DNA from: Planctomycetota bacterium
Lineage (GTDB): Bacteria; Planctomycetota; UBA8108
Assembly: GCA_002695115.1 (NCBI GenBank)
Contig: NZOA01000010.1
Span: 1 to 18,374 of the forward strand
DNA: 18,374 nt
Reading direction: 5' to 3'
In this document: positions 6,990 through 15,022 of the stretch, in pieces
How positions within the stretch are numbered: the first letter of the stretch is position 1
Layout of the letters: each line of letters opens with the position of its first letter
Notes under the pieces: generated by a model
Seen by the model: the letters and a program-made list of their open reading frames with translations, nothing else
What the model was told of the DNA's origin: nothing
Databases searched by the model: none
Position numbers and translations under genes: made by a program

Positions 6990-8984
6990 CTATTGGAATA
7001 CGGGATCCGAAAACCGGGCGACGACCTGGACACCCAGGGGGCCGGGCTTCACGGTAAATTTCATCTTGGCGCCCCCGCGTTCAATCACGAGCACGATTTT
7101 TTTCGCTTTCTGCTGACTCCCGGCAGCAACAGCCGTTCGCAATCCCGTGGGCGTCGTGATCTGCCGGCCGTTGTAGCTCACCACCACGTCGTTTACCCGG
7201 ACCCCGGCCTTCGCGGCCTGGGCACCCGCGACAATCCGGGCGATCTTAATTTGATACTTCGAGAGTCTTTCTTTCATCGAGGCGAGGTCAAGCTCATCGC
7301 CAGGCTCTCTTCCGGTATACGCGGCCGGATCACGGCCTTCTCGCAACGCCTTGCGTCTCAAGACCTCCCTGGCGGCGCGATAACAGTTGATCAGACCATG
7401 CCCGGTCTGGGCGTCGACTCCCCTGGCGGCCACATCGGTGGCCGTTGACGTGATGATCTCCTTGAGGTCCCACGGCAGCAGATCGGGATCAGCCGAGAGC
7501 ATCAATGCGATCGCGCCGCAAAACATGGGCCCGGCAAAAGAGTTGCCGTTCAATCCGGCAGGTCGCACCGCCCCATTCCTCTGTAATAGGGGCAGTCCCA
7601 TATTGAAAGCGCAGACTTCAGGCTTTTGCACCAGGCCATCCCGGTAATGTTCCGTTTCCCATTTCACAGGACCCTGGCTGGAAAACGGGGTCCGGCTGAA
7701 ATTACGTTGAACGCCAGCGGCGGCGAAAACTACCTCGGGGATGTCTTCGGGAACACGCATCTGTGCCGGCACCTTCTCTGTCTGGGCGAAATTCCCTGCT
7801 CCGGATACGAAGAACAGTCCGCACAGCGACCCCTGCTCCATGATCTTGCGCCAGTGGGAGCGATACTCCCGGAGACGGGGAATCGAAAAGCTCATGCTGT
7901 AGGTGTCCGCCCCCTGCTCGATGGCCCATTGCACCGATCTCTCCAGCCGTCCGCCTCCGATCACTCCGGCCCACCTGGCCTGTGGGGCGATGCCGAACTC
8001 ATATTCTTTACCCGGGATCCCGCGGCCGCAGATGATGGCCGCGCACATGAAGCCATGCATGCCACGCGGAGAGGATGACCCCAAAGGTACCGGGACATTT
8101 GTCAGCAGGGCCGTGTCGTTGTCGAAATTGTAGCCATGGTAGTCATCGACGAAACCATTCTTGTCGTCATCGACACCGTTTCCCGGGATCTCGCCGGGAT
8201 TGCGGTACAGGTTGCCTGTCAGGTTGTCTGAGAAAACGAACGTAAAGTCGTGAACCACGTTGAGCGTTCCGCGCCCCGTGACTCCAAGCTCCCTCCAGGC
8301 TCGGTCGGCCTGCAAAGATCGAACGTACCAGGGATGTTTGTAGCGTCGAGGATCAAAAGGCGGCTGCCGCTGGGCGGCGAAGCCGGGAGCATCGGCCCGG
8401 GGTGGGGGCCGATTTACCTGCCGTCTCGGGCCGGCGAAGATCTTCTTCACCCCGGGAATGGATCGCAGGCTCTCGATGTGCTCCTGCACTGTGATGCAGG
8501 AAAATCCGTTTACAATCCAATGTGGTTCAACCTGGCTGATCTTTCCTTTGCCAACCAGCTCGTCGATACGGGGTTTTGCTTGTTTCCACGATCTCGCATG
8601 AATCGCCCGGAGCGTTTTCATCGCCGCCTCGCGCAGTTCCACTCGCTTGCGGCCGGCAAACTCCCTGCCCCGCCGCAGGTACGCCTTTCCATCGCCGAGC
8701 AGCTGATCCTCAAACCAGACTGTCGCTCGAGCACGGTTCGCCTGGCGAAAGCGCGTCTTGAAGGCCGGATCGAGCCAGGTGCCTTCACCCTCGAGCTTCT
8801 CGGTTGCCAGCAGACCGTCGGCCAACGGCTGGGCACGATGAACCGGGAACTCATTCGAGGCGAATGCGGTTATGCCGGATGGCAGCCAGGCGGCGCCGGG
8901 CAGGCAGAGCAAAACCGGCAACAAAGCAAGTCGCGCCCGCAAGCGGACGTCCCACGATGTCTGCGACGGTAATTTTTCACTCAT
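6990..8984 (-). CDS. Secreted subtilisin-like serine protease (S8) with C-terminal PDZ domain
   Basis: 664 residues from ATG 8984. Residues 1-43 hold an N-terminal signal with a hydrophobic core ([17 protein letters not shown]). Residues about 85-190 look like a pro-domain or inhibitor-like segment. The S8 domain runs from about 225 to 545. The catalytic residues are D246 (VVHDFTF), H310 (MHGFMCAA), N398 (SGAGN) and S482 (GNSFAGP). The loop [20 protein letters not shown] (262-281) is characteristic of planctomycete S8 proteins. The triad is intact, but all three signatures deviate from the usual DTG, HGTHVAG and GTSMATP. Residues about 580-655 form a PDZ domain ([23 protein letters not shown] at its core, written here only as a region of 585-606). 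The start is fixed by AGGAG at 8993-8997, 8 nt upstream; the ATG at 9005 would bury that site in coding sequence. A degradative or self-processing envelope protease is inferred. Confidence 0.85.
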   Translation of the reverse strand: MSEKLPSQTSWDVRLRARLALLPVLLCLPGAAWLPSGITAFASNEFPVHRAQPLADGLLATEKLEGEGTWLDPAFKTRFRQANRARATVWFEDQLLGDGKAYLRRGREFAGRKRVELREAAMKTLRAIHARSWKQAKPRIDELVGKGKISQVEPHWIVNGFSCITVQEHIESLRSIPGVKKIFAGPRRQVNRPPPRADAPGFAAQRQPPFDPRRYKHPWYVRSLQADRAWRELGVTGRGTLNVVHDFTFVFSDNLTGNLYRNPGEIPGNGVDDDKNGFVDDYHGYNFDNDTALLTNVPVPLGSSSPRGMHGFMCAAIICGRGIPGKEYEFGIAPQARWAGVIGGGRLERSVQWAIEQGADTYSMSFSIPRLREYRSHWRKIMEQGSLCGLFFVSGAGNFAQTEKVPAQMRVPEDIPEVVFAAAGVQRNFSRTPFSSQGPVKWETEHYRDGLVQKPEVCAFNMGLPLLQRNGAVRPAGLNGNSFAGPMFCGAIALMLSADPDLLPWDLKEIITSTATDVAARGVDAQTGHGLINCYRAAREVLRRKALREGRDPAAYTGREPGDELDLASMKERLSKYQIKIARIVAGAQAAKAGVRVNDVVVSYNGRQITTPTGLRTAVAAGSQQKAKKIVLVIERGGAKMKFTVKPGPLGVQVVARFSDPVFQ

Positions 8985-8992
8985 AGCGCATG

Positions 8993-8997
8993 CTCCT
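8993..8997 (-). promoter_or_regulatory. Ribosome binding site that fixes the S8 protease start
   Basis: AGGAG within TTACAGGAGC, 8 nt before ATG 8984. The ATG seven codons further upstream (9005) has no such site and would place AGGAG inside the gene. Confidence 0.7.
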
Positions 8998-9024
8998 GTA
9001 ATCAATCACCCGCGAAACTCAACC

Positions 9025-9054
9025 ACTCTAAACGGCCCCTTGTCGCTGGGGCAA
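9025..9054 (-). promoter_or_regulatory. Probable S8 protease promoter
   Basis: On the minus strand TTGCCC (9054-9049), an 18-nt spacer and TAGAGT (9030-9025), 40 nt before ATG 8984. A CCAGCG follows the TTG much as in the plus-strand module. Its -35 lies about 60 nt from the divergent DUF885 -35 at 9116, so the two genes share a 199-nt control region. Confidence 0.42.
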
Positions 9055-9115
9055 CCAGTCTTTCCCGTTCGCAGGCCCCGCACTCTCCTCGAGGGTGGAC
9101 GGGGCAACCCTCCCC

Positions 9116-9144
9116 TTGTCAGTGTCTGCGGCCTGGCATAGGCT
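9116..9144 (+). promoter_or_regulatory. Sigma70-like promoter of the DUF885 gene (module copy 4)
   Basis: TTGTCA (9116-9121), a 17-nt spacer and TAGGCT (9139-9144). CTTGTCAGTG differs from the common 10-mer by two transitions. The 39-nt leader ends in TAGAGAAGG before ATG 9184, closely matching copies 1 and 5 in length and sequence. Confidence 0.65.
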
Positions 9145-9183
9145 ATTGCCTGGGTTTAACTGACATATAGAGAAGGTACAGAC

Positions 9184-10950
9184 ATGATGAGAATGACAGC
9201 GCTCCTGGCTTTGCCCTTTTTCTCCATCGCGATCGCGTCTCCGCTTCACTCGACCGATCGAGAGCCGGGGGCCAGCGACGTGTCCACCGGGCTCCGCTCT
9301 TTTTATGAGCGATTCGATGCCGATCACGGAAACCTGAAGCGTTTCTACAACGTCCCGCTTTCCGGGAACGACCACAAGCGGAGGTTGGCGTTCTACCAGG
9401 AGCAGCACCGGGCGCTCGAGAAGCTCGACTTCGATCGGCTCAGCCGCGAAGGTCGGGTTGATTACCTGCTGCTTCGCAACGAGCTCAAGCATATTCAGAA
9501 GCAGGCCGCCCGGGAGGCCGAGCTCGACGTGGAGGTGCTTCCTCTCATGCCGTTCTGGAGGCCGATCGTCGATCAGCTCGAGGCGCACCGCCGGTTGGAT
9601 CCGGTCGATGGAAAGACGGTGGCGAGTCGCCTGGAGAGTGTCGAGGAACAGATCGATGCCGCCCACACCGCGCTTGAGGGCTCACTGAACGCCGCAAGGA
9701 AACGCTGGGACAAGGACAAGGCGGATCGCGCGGTTCGGCGGCTGAAGGAGTTGAGCGGCGGCTTGTCGCGGTGGTTTCGATTCTACAATGGCTACAATCC
9801 CATCTTCTCCTGGTGGGTCAAGAGGCCCCTCGGGCGGGTTCGAGAGGCTCTCGACAAATATGCCAAGCTCATCTCGGATAAAGTGGTGCATCACGCGCCG
9901 GGTAAGCCCAAAGATCCGGATCGCCTGGTCGGGAAGTCCGTTGGCGCGGAGGCGCTCGCGCTGGCGCTCGAGCGCGAGATGATCTCTTACACACCAGCCG
10001 AGCTCGTCGAGATCGCGCGGCGGGAATTCGCCTGGTGCGACCGCGAGATGGCGAAGGCCTCCCGCGCCCTGGGGTTCGGGGACGATTGGCGAAAAGCGCA
10101 GGACCACGTGAAGACGCTGCACGTGAAACCCGGTGAGCAGGCCAAGCTGATCAAGACGCTCGCGCTCGAGGCCGAGGAATTTCTCGAGACGCGCAAGCTG
10201 CTGACGATTCCGCCGCTGTGCAAGGAGACCTGGCGCATGCAGATGATGCCGGCTTCGCGGCAAAGGGTGAATCCCTACTTCACCGGAGGCGAGGTCATCA
10301 GCATCTCTTTCCCTACCGACGAGATGGCCCACAAGGACAAGCTCATGAGTATGCGTGGGAACAACATCCACTTTGCGCGGGCCACCGTGCATCACGAGTT
10401 GATCCCGGGGCATCACCTGCAGGGCTTCATGACGGCGCGCTATCGCCCGTATCGCCGGAGGTTTAGAACGCCCTTCTGGACGGAGGGGTGGGCGCTTTAC
10501 TGGGAGATGCGGCTGTGGGACCTGGATTTCCCGAAGTCACCCGAGGATCGCATCGGCATGCTCTTCTGGAGAAAACACCGCTGCGCGCGGATCATCTTCT
10601 CGCTCGCTTTCCACCTGGGAACGATGAAGGCCGAGGAGGCCGTTGATTTTCTTGTCGAGCGTGTCGGCCACGAGCGGCGGAACGCCACGGCCGAAGTGCG
10701 GCGCTCGATCGAGGGCGGCTACTCGCCGCTCTACCAGGCCGCCTATATGCTCGGTGCTCTGCAGCTGCGGGCGCTCCAGCGCAAGCTAGTCGGCGGCGGG
10801 AAGATGAGCGACCGACAGTTTCACGACGCGGTCCTCAGGCAGAACTCCATTCCCATCGAGATGCTGCGCGCCGCGCTCGACGAAGACGTGAAGCTTACGC
10901 GCGACTACGTTGTCGGCTGGCAGTTCGCGAAGGATGGGGCGTCGCGTTAG
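9184..10950 (+). CDS. DUF885 family zinc-peptidase-like exported protein
   Basis: 588 residues, a usual length for DUF885. An N-terminal hydrophobic segment (residues 3-20) is a probable signal peptide. The family hallmark is HHELIPGHHLQ at 403-413, containing HExxxxH with H404, E405 and H410, followed by FWTEGWALYWE (431-441), whose E434 or E441 would be the third zinc ligand or an active-site residue. The rest is mainly helical. DUF885 proteins resemble metallopeptidases, but few have defined substrates, so peptide or amide hydrolysis is inferred. The ATG at 9184 is 7 nt after TAGAGAAGG; a second in-frame ATG follows directly. The gene is transcribed divergently from the S8 protease and converges on DUF1501 with a 27-nt gap. 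The codons are richer in GCG and CTC than in the GH97 or LPMO genes, which may reflect a different origin. Confidence 0.82.
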   Translation: MMRMTALLALPFFSIAIASPLHSTDREPGASDVSTGLRSFYERFDADHGNLKRFYNVPLSGNDHKRRLAFYQEQHRALEKLDFDRLSREGRVDYLLLRNELKHIQKQAAREAELDVEVLPLMPFWRPIVDQLEAHRRLDPVDGKTVASRLESVEEQIDAAHTALEGSLNAARKRWDKDKADRAVRRLKELSGGLSRWFRFYNGYNPIFSWWVKRPLGRVREALDKYAKLISDKVVHHAPGKPKDPDRLVGKSVGAEALALALEREMISYTPAELVEIARREFAWCDREMAKASRALGFGDDWRKAQDHVKTLHVKPGEQAKLIKTLALEAEEFLETRKLLTIPPLCKETWRMQMMPASRQRVNPYFTGGEVISISFPTDEMAHKDKLMSMRGNNIHFARATVHHELIPGHHLQGFMTARYRPYRRRFRTPFWTEGWALYWEMRLWDLDFPKSPEDRIGMLFWRKHRCARIIFSLAFHLGTMKAEEAVDFLVERVGHERRNATAEVRRSIEGGYSPLYQAAYMLGALQLRALQRKLVGGGKMSDRQFHDAVLRQNSIPIEMLRAALDEDVKLTRDYVVGWQFAKDGASR

Positions 10951-10977
10951 CCTGTTGGCGCGTCCCGCCCGCCCGGC

Positions 10978-12414
10978 TCAGCTGATAATCTCCTTCACCA
11001 CGCGGGACTCCTCAACTCCGGTAAGCCGCTGGTTGAGCCCCTGGTATTGGAAGGTCAGCCGGCGGTGGTCGACTCCAAGGAGGTGGAGCATGGTGGCGTG
11101 GAGATCGCGGGAATGGACGGGATCTTCGGCGATGTTGTAGCTGAAGTCATCGGTCTTGCCGTAGTGCATGCCGCCCTTGATTCCTCCCCCGGCGAGCCAG
11201 CCGGAGAAGCAGCGCGGATGATGGTCGCGGCCGTAATTGTCGCGCCCGATGTTGCCCTGGCCGTACACCGTACGGCCGAATTCCCCGACGAATACCACCA
11301 GCGTATCGTCGAGCAGCCCCCGGGCCTTGAGGTCGTTGAGCAACGCGGCGGTCGGTTGATCCACATCGCGGCATTGTCCCCTCATATGGCGGGGCAAGCT
11401 TGAATGATGATCCCAGCCGCGATGGAAGAGCTGGACGAACCGGACATCCCGCTCCGCCATCCGCCTGGCGAGCAGGCAGTTCCTGGCGTAGGAGCCCGGC
11501 TTGTGGACCTCCGGCCCGTACATATCGAGAATCGCTTTCGGTTCGGTGGAGATATCGGTCAATTCCGGCACCGATGACTGCATGCGGAAAGCCATCTCCT
11601 GCTGGGCTATGGTTGTCTGGATTTCCGGATCGCCAATTTCGCCAAGGTGTTTCCTGTTCAGCTTGCCGAGTGAATCCAGCATTCTCCGCCGGACCTCCGC
11701 GTTGACCCCTTTTGGATTTGAGAGGAACAGCACGGGGTCGCCGGTGGTCTGGAAGGAGGTGCCCTGGTGCTTGGAGGGGAGGAAGCCGCTGCCCCAGAGC
11801 CTTGCATAGAGGGCCTGGACATTCACCTTGCCGCTCCAGAAGGCCGAAGGGATCACAACGAAATCAGGCAGGTCCCTGTTCAGCGATCCCAGTCCGTAGC
11901 TCAGCCAGGCGCCCATGCTGGGCTTGCCGGGGGTCTCCGAGCCGGTGCAGAAGGAGGTCTTGCCCGGGTCGTGGTTGATCGCGTTGGTATTGAATGAGTG
12001 AACCAGGCAGAGCTCGTCGGCGACGGTGGACAGGTGGGGGAGCAGTTCGTTCAGCCAGATCCCGCTCTTGCCCTGCCGGGAAAACTTGAATGTCGAGGGT
12101 GCGATAAGCTGCCGCTTGCCCCGGGTCATCGTGGTCACCCGCTGCCCCTTGCTCACCGACTTGGGCAGCTCGGTCTTGAAGAGCTTGTGGAGATCCGGCT
12201 TGTAATCGAAGAGGTCGACCTGGCTCGGCGCGCCCGCCATAAACAGGAAGATGACCCGCTTCGCGCTTGCCGGGTGATGCAGCCTGGGCTGGGCCGCCGC
12301 GCCCGCGCGGGTCACGAGGGTGGTGAACGCCGCCGTGCCGAGGCCCATGCCGGAGTTCAGCAAAAACCTCCGGCGCGACTGGAGGTCGATGGCCTTCGTG
12401 AGTTCGTATGTCAT
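10978..12414 (-). CDS. DUF1501 family Tat-exported protein
   Basis: 478 residues from ATG 12414. A twin-arginine signal (SRRRFLLNSG, residues 13-22, then a hydrophobic stretch ending GAAAQ) directs folded export. Family motifs are present: VIFLFMAGAPSQVDLFDYKP (54-73), a GWDHHSSLP segment, VVFVGEFGRT, NYGRDHHP and GGGIKGG. DUF1501 belongs to the alkaline-phosphatase/sulfatase-like fold, and no enzymatic activity is established for it. It lies 13 nt downstream of the PSCyt1/DUF1549/DUF1553 gene on the same strand, the standard planctomycete pairing, which implies a joint extracytoplasmic role, probably on carbohydrates. The longer reading frame up to 12615 overlaps that gene's 3' end in another frame and is rejected. 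The start has only a weak GGGCG site overlapping the upstream stop, so translational coupling is likely. Confidence 0.88.
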   Translation of the reverse strand: MTYELTKAIDLQSRRRFLLNSGMGLGTAAFTTLVTRAGAAAQPRLHHPASAKRVIFLFMAGAPSQVDLFDYKPDLHKLFKTELPKSVSKGQRVTTMTRGKRQLIAPSTFKFSRQGKSGIWLNELLPHLSTVADELCLVHSFNTNAINHDPGKTSFCTGSETPGKPSMGAWLSYGLGSLNRDLPDFVVIPSAFWSGKVNVQALYARLWGSGFLPSKHQGTSFQTTGDPVLFLSNPKGVNAEVRRRMLDSLGKLNRKHLGEIGDPEIQTTIAQQEMAFRMQSSVPELTDISTEPKAILDMYGPEVHKPGSYARNCLLARRMAERDVRFVQLFHRGWDHHSSLPRHMRGQCRDVDQPTAALLNDLKARGLLDDTLVVFVGEFGRTVYGQGNIGRDNYGRDHHPRCFSGWLAGGGIKGGMHYGKTDDFSYNIAEDPVHSRDLHATMLHLLGVDHRRLTFQYQGLNQRLTGVEESRVVKEIIS

Positions 12415-12427
12415 GATTGCGTTCGCC

Positions 12428-14866
12428 CTATTCCCGAGTTTTGGTGATATCGAGATTGTAGACCGCATTGACCAGCACCGTCCATGCGCCAAGCTGCGCC
12501 TTCTCCCCGGGGCGATCCAGAGACAGCCCCCTGCAGATTTCGTCTGCCAGGGCGGGGGTCGTGCGATAGCGCTTTTGCAGATCCTTGAGCAGGCTCGAGA
12601 GGATGCCCCGCTCATTCCTGTCCGGCAGCTTCGAGGTCACGGTCTCATAGACCAACTCGAGCTGTTGCGGTGTATCGAGTTCCTCTCGGGCAAGCACGTA
12701 CTGCGCCAGGTTTCGTGCGGCCTTCAGGTACTCGCTTTCGTTCAGGAGCAACAGGGCCTGCGAGGGTGTGTTGGTACGCTCGCGGCGCGCGACGCAGGCA
12801 TCCCGGATCGGCGCGTTCAGGATGGTCATCTGCGGCGGCGGCATCCCACGCTTCCAATAGGTGTAGACGCTGCGGCGATAGACCGCCTCGCCCTTGTCGG
12901 CTCTGAATCGCTCACCGATCATGGTCACCGCCTTCCAGAGACCATCTGGCTGGGGTGGCTTGACGCTCTTTCCATACATATTGCTCACGAGCAGTCCGCT
13001 GGTTGCCAGGATCTGGTCGCGGATCATCTCGGCATCCAGTCGAAAGCGCGATCCGCGCGCGAGCAGCCTGTTCTCCGGATCTTTCCTGAACTCCTCCGGC
13101 GTGGCCACCGACGACTGTCGATAGGTCTTCGACATCACGATCTGTTTGACCAGGGCCTTGATGTCCCAGTCGCTTTCTATGAACGATACCGTGAGGTAGT
13201 CGAGCAGCTCGGGATGGCTGGGGGCTTCGCCCTGTGTGCCCAGGTCCTCAGAGGTTTTTACCAGGCCGACTCCGAAGAGCTGCTGCCAGAAGCGGTTGAC
13301 CGCGACTCTCGCCGTCAGCGGATTCCGGCGGTCGACAAACCACTCGGCGAGGTCGCTACGCGAGGCGGTCTTCCCTTTCTTCTTCATGGCGGGGAAGAAC
13401 TCGGGCGTATTGCGCGTGACCTCTTCACCGGGGTCATCGTAGCGCCCGCGTTTCATGATGTGCGTCGGACGGACCTCCGAGCGTTCCTTCATCACCATGG
13501 CCCGGGGCCTGGCCCGCTCGATCTCGCCGCGCTGCTTTTCCAGGTCTTTCTTCTTCTCGTCCAGCTTTCGTTCCGCCTGCGTGAGCTCATCCTTCTTCTT
13601 CGGGTCTTTCTCATCCTGCGCGGCCTTCCCGGCGAGCTGTAGCTCAGGGGCGAGCCTGGACAGCCGGTCGTTTATTTCGTTCAGCTGCTTCTGCTGCGCG
13701 GACGTTGCCAGCGGAGCGATTGGCGGTTGCAGGCCGTTCTTTGGACCCCCGCCGGTCTCCGGCGCCGCGTCGATGTTGTTGAAAAAGGCGAAGAGTGAGT
13801 AAAAGTCTTTCTGTGTCAGCGGATCGTATTTGTGATCGTGGCAGGAGGCGCAGTGGACGCTCATTCCCATGAAGGCGGTTCCCACCGCGGTGACCCGGTC
13901 GACCACGTTCTTGAAAAAGCTCTCCTCGGGCAGCGCGGTTCCGCGATCGATGATCAGGTGAAGGCGGTTGAATCCCGATGCCGCAAGCTGGTCGCTGCTG
14001 GCGTCCGGGAAGAGGTCGCCGGCCAGCTGGTAGCGGACGAAGTCGTCGTAGCTCAGGTTGTTGTTGAACGCCCTGATTACCCAATCGCGGTAGGCTATGG
14101 AGTTTCTGTAAAAATCCTTGTGCATGCCGTTGGTGTCCGCGAAGCGGACCAGGTCCAGCCAATAGCGGGCCATGTGCTCGCCGTATTGTTGCCCGGCGAG
14201 CAGGCGATCGACGAGGGTTTCGTACGCCTTTGGGCTCTTGTCCGCCAGGAACTCCCGCACCTCATCCCGGGTGGGGGGTAGCCCTGTGAGATCGAAGGTT
14301 ACCCGGCGAATGAGGGTGCGCTTGTCCGTCTCTCCGGATGGCGTCAGCCCGGCGGGTTCGAGCCGCTCCAGCACATGCAGATCGATTCGCTGCCGGCTCC
14401 ACGCGCGATTTTTTACCGCCGGGACTGCCGGCATCCGGGGAGGCACGAAGGCCCAGAACTCCTCGTAGGGAGCCCCCGCCTCGATCCAGAGCTTGATGAC
14501 CTGTTTTTCCCCAGCGGATAGAGGTTTCTTGTGCGCTTTTGGCGGAGGCATTACATCGTCGGCATCGCTCGTAGTGATTCGATTCCACAGCGCGCTTTCC
14601 TTGATCGAGCCGGGCTTGATCGCGGTCGAGCCATCGCGGGTTCGATACGCTCCGTCCGCCCCGGTCGCCCGATCCAGGCGGAGCTTGGCCTTGCGTTTGT
14701 TCGTGTCCGCTCCATGGCAGGCGAAGCACCGCTCGGCCAGGATCGGGCGGATGTCGCGGTTGAACGAGATCTCCTGCGCGAGAGCGCCCGTCCCACTGCA
14801 AACGATAATTGCCACGACGCATTCAAGAGTCGGCCATCGCCACCGGAACTTCCTTCGCGGGATCAT
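12428..14866 (-). CDS. PSCyt1-DUF1549-DUF1553 planctomycete cytochrome-type protein
   Basis: 812 residues. Signal peptide 1-31 (MIPRRKFRWR start, ending GALAQ). PSCyt1 domain about 33-130 with haem-c motif CFACH at 47-51 and a likely axial Met in DDVMPPPKAH (103-112). DUF1549 (PSCyt2) about 157-365, with DLTGLPPT (192-199) and a second CxxCH, CASCH, at 339-343 followed by DHKYDP. A charged Lys/Glu/Asp-rich coiled coil spans about 390-455. DUF1553 (PSD1) about 500-775 with NPLTARVAVNRFWQQLFG (515-532) and GEAPSHPELLDYL. Family members are periplasmic, probably haem-binding and tied to polysaccharide metabolism; their chemistry is not established. It heads an operon with DUF1501. I see no good ribosome binding site before ATG 14866; the upstream bases read CTCTAACAT. 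The start could therefore be leaderless or misassigned, though the signal peptide fits. Confidence 0.9.
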   Translation of the reverse strand: MIPRRKFRWRWPTLECVVAIIVCSGTGALAQEISFNRDIRPILAERCFACHGADTNKRKAKLRLDRATGADGAYRTRDGSTAIKPGSIKESALWNRITTSDADDVMPPPKAHKKPLSAGEKQVIKLWIEAGAPYEEFWAFVPPRMPAVPAVKNRAWSRQRIDLHVLERLEPAGLTPSGETDKRTLIRRVTFDLTGLPPTRDEVREFLADKSPKAYETLVDRLLAGQQYGEHMARYWLDLVRFADTNGMHKDFYRNSIAYRDWVIRAFNNNLSYDDFVRYQLAGDLFPDASSDQLAASGFNRLHLIIDRGTALPEESFFKNVVDRVTAVGTAFMGMSVHCASCHDHKYDPLTQKDFYSLFAFFNNIDAAPETGGGPKNGLQPPIAPLATSAQQKQLNEINDRLSRLAPELQLAGKAAQDEKDPKKKDELTQAERKLDEKKKDLEKQRGEIERARPRAMVMKERSEVRPTHIMKRGRYDDPGEEVTRNTPEFFPAMKKKGKTASRSDLAEWFVDRRNPLTARVAVNRFWQQLFGVGLVKTSEDLGTQGEAPSHPELLDYLTVSFIESDWDIKALVKQIVMSKTYRQSSVATPEEFRKDPENRLLARGSRFRLDAEMIRDQILATSGLLVSNMYGKSVKPPQPDGLWKAVTMIGERFRADKGEAVYRRSVYTYWKRGMPPPQMTILNAPIRDACVARRERTNTPSQALLLLNESEYLKAARNLAQYVLAREELDTPQQLELVYETVTSKLPDRNERGILSSLLKDLQKRYRTTPALADEICRGLSLDRPGEKAQLGAWTVLVNAVYNLDITKTRE

Positions 14867-15022
14867 ATGTTAGAGCCCTGGATGCTTGTCACTTGGGGAT
14901 GGAAAGAAACGGCCCTCCTGGGCGCCCTCTCCCGTAGATATTCTCGTCGAATGACGGAGCGAAATCAACGGGGGGCGTTGAAGATCGCGACTCGGGCGCC
15001 TTCGTCGCTGTCCCCCCGATCG
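14867..15022. other. Intergenic region upstream of the PSCyt1 gene
   Basis: This 156-nt stretch must hold the PSCyt1 promoter and the 3' end of the preceding minus-strand unit. The best -35/-10 pair I can see on the minus strand is TTGATT, 17 nt, GAGAAT, ending near 14946, which is weak. The common CTTGCCAGCG element is absent. A long stem-loop occupies its right end (separate entry). Confidence 0.4.
14969..15018 (-). terminator. Two-tier stem-loop after the Tat protein gene
   Basis: Outer arms CGGGGGG (14969-14975) and CCCCCCG (15012-15018) enclose inner arms GCGAC (14987-14991) and GTCGC (15004-15008). On the minus strand it starts 4 nt after the stop codon and is followed by TTGATTT. Position fits a terminator of the 17311-15023 unit, but the T-tract is short and the structure is symmetric for either strand. 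Confidence 0.42.

Noticed and set aside
8985..9005. Earlier ATG for the S8 protease
   Set aside because: AGGAG at 8993-8997 lies inside this extension and is correctly spaced for ATG 8984.
10951..10977. Bidirectional terminator between DUF885 and DUF1501
   Set aside because: The 27-nt gap is C/G-rich but has no stem of useful length and no T-tract on either strand.
12415..12615. N-terminal extension of DUF1501
   Set aside because: The extra 67 residues overlap the 3' end of the PSCyt1 gene in another frame and would bury the twin-arginine signal, which belongs near the N-terminus.
12320..13642. A 440-codon plus-strand frame across the DUF1501/PSCyt1 junction
   Set aside because: It runs antisense to two well-supported genes and shows no family features.
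14969..15018. Structured RNA or riboswitch
   Set aside because: The stem-loop sits immediately after a stop codon and far from the next start; a terminator-like role is simpler, and no known riboswitch core is visible.
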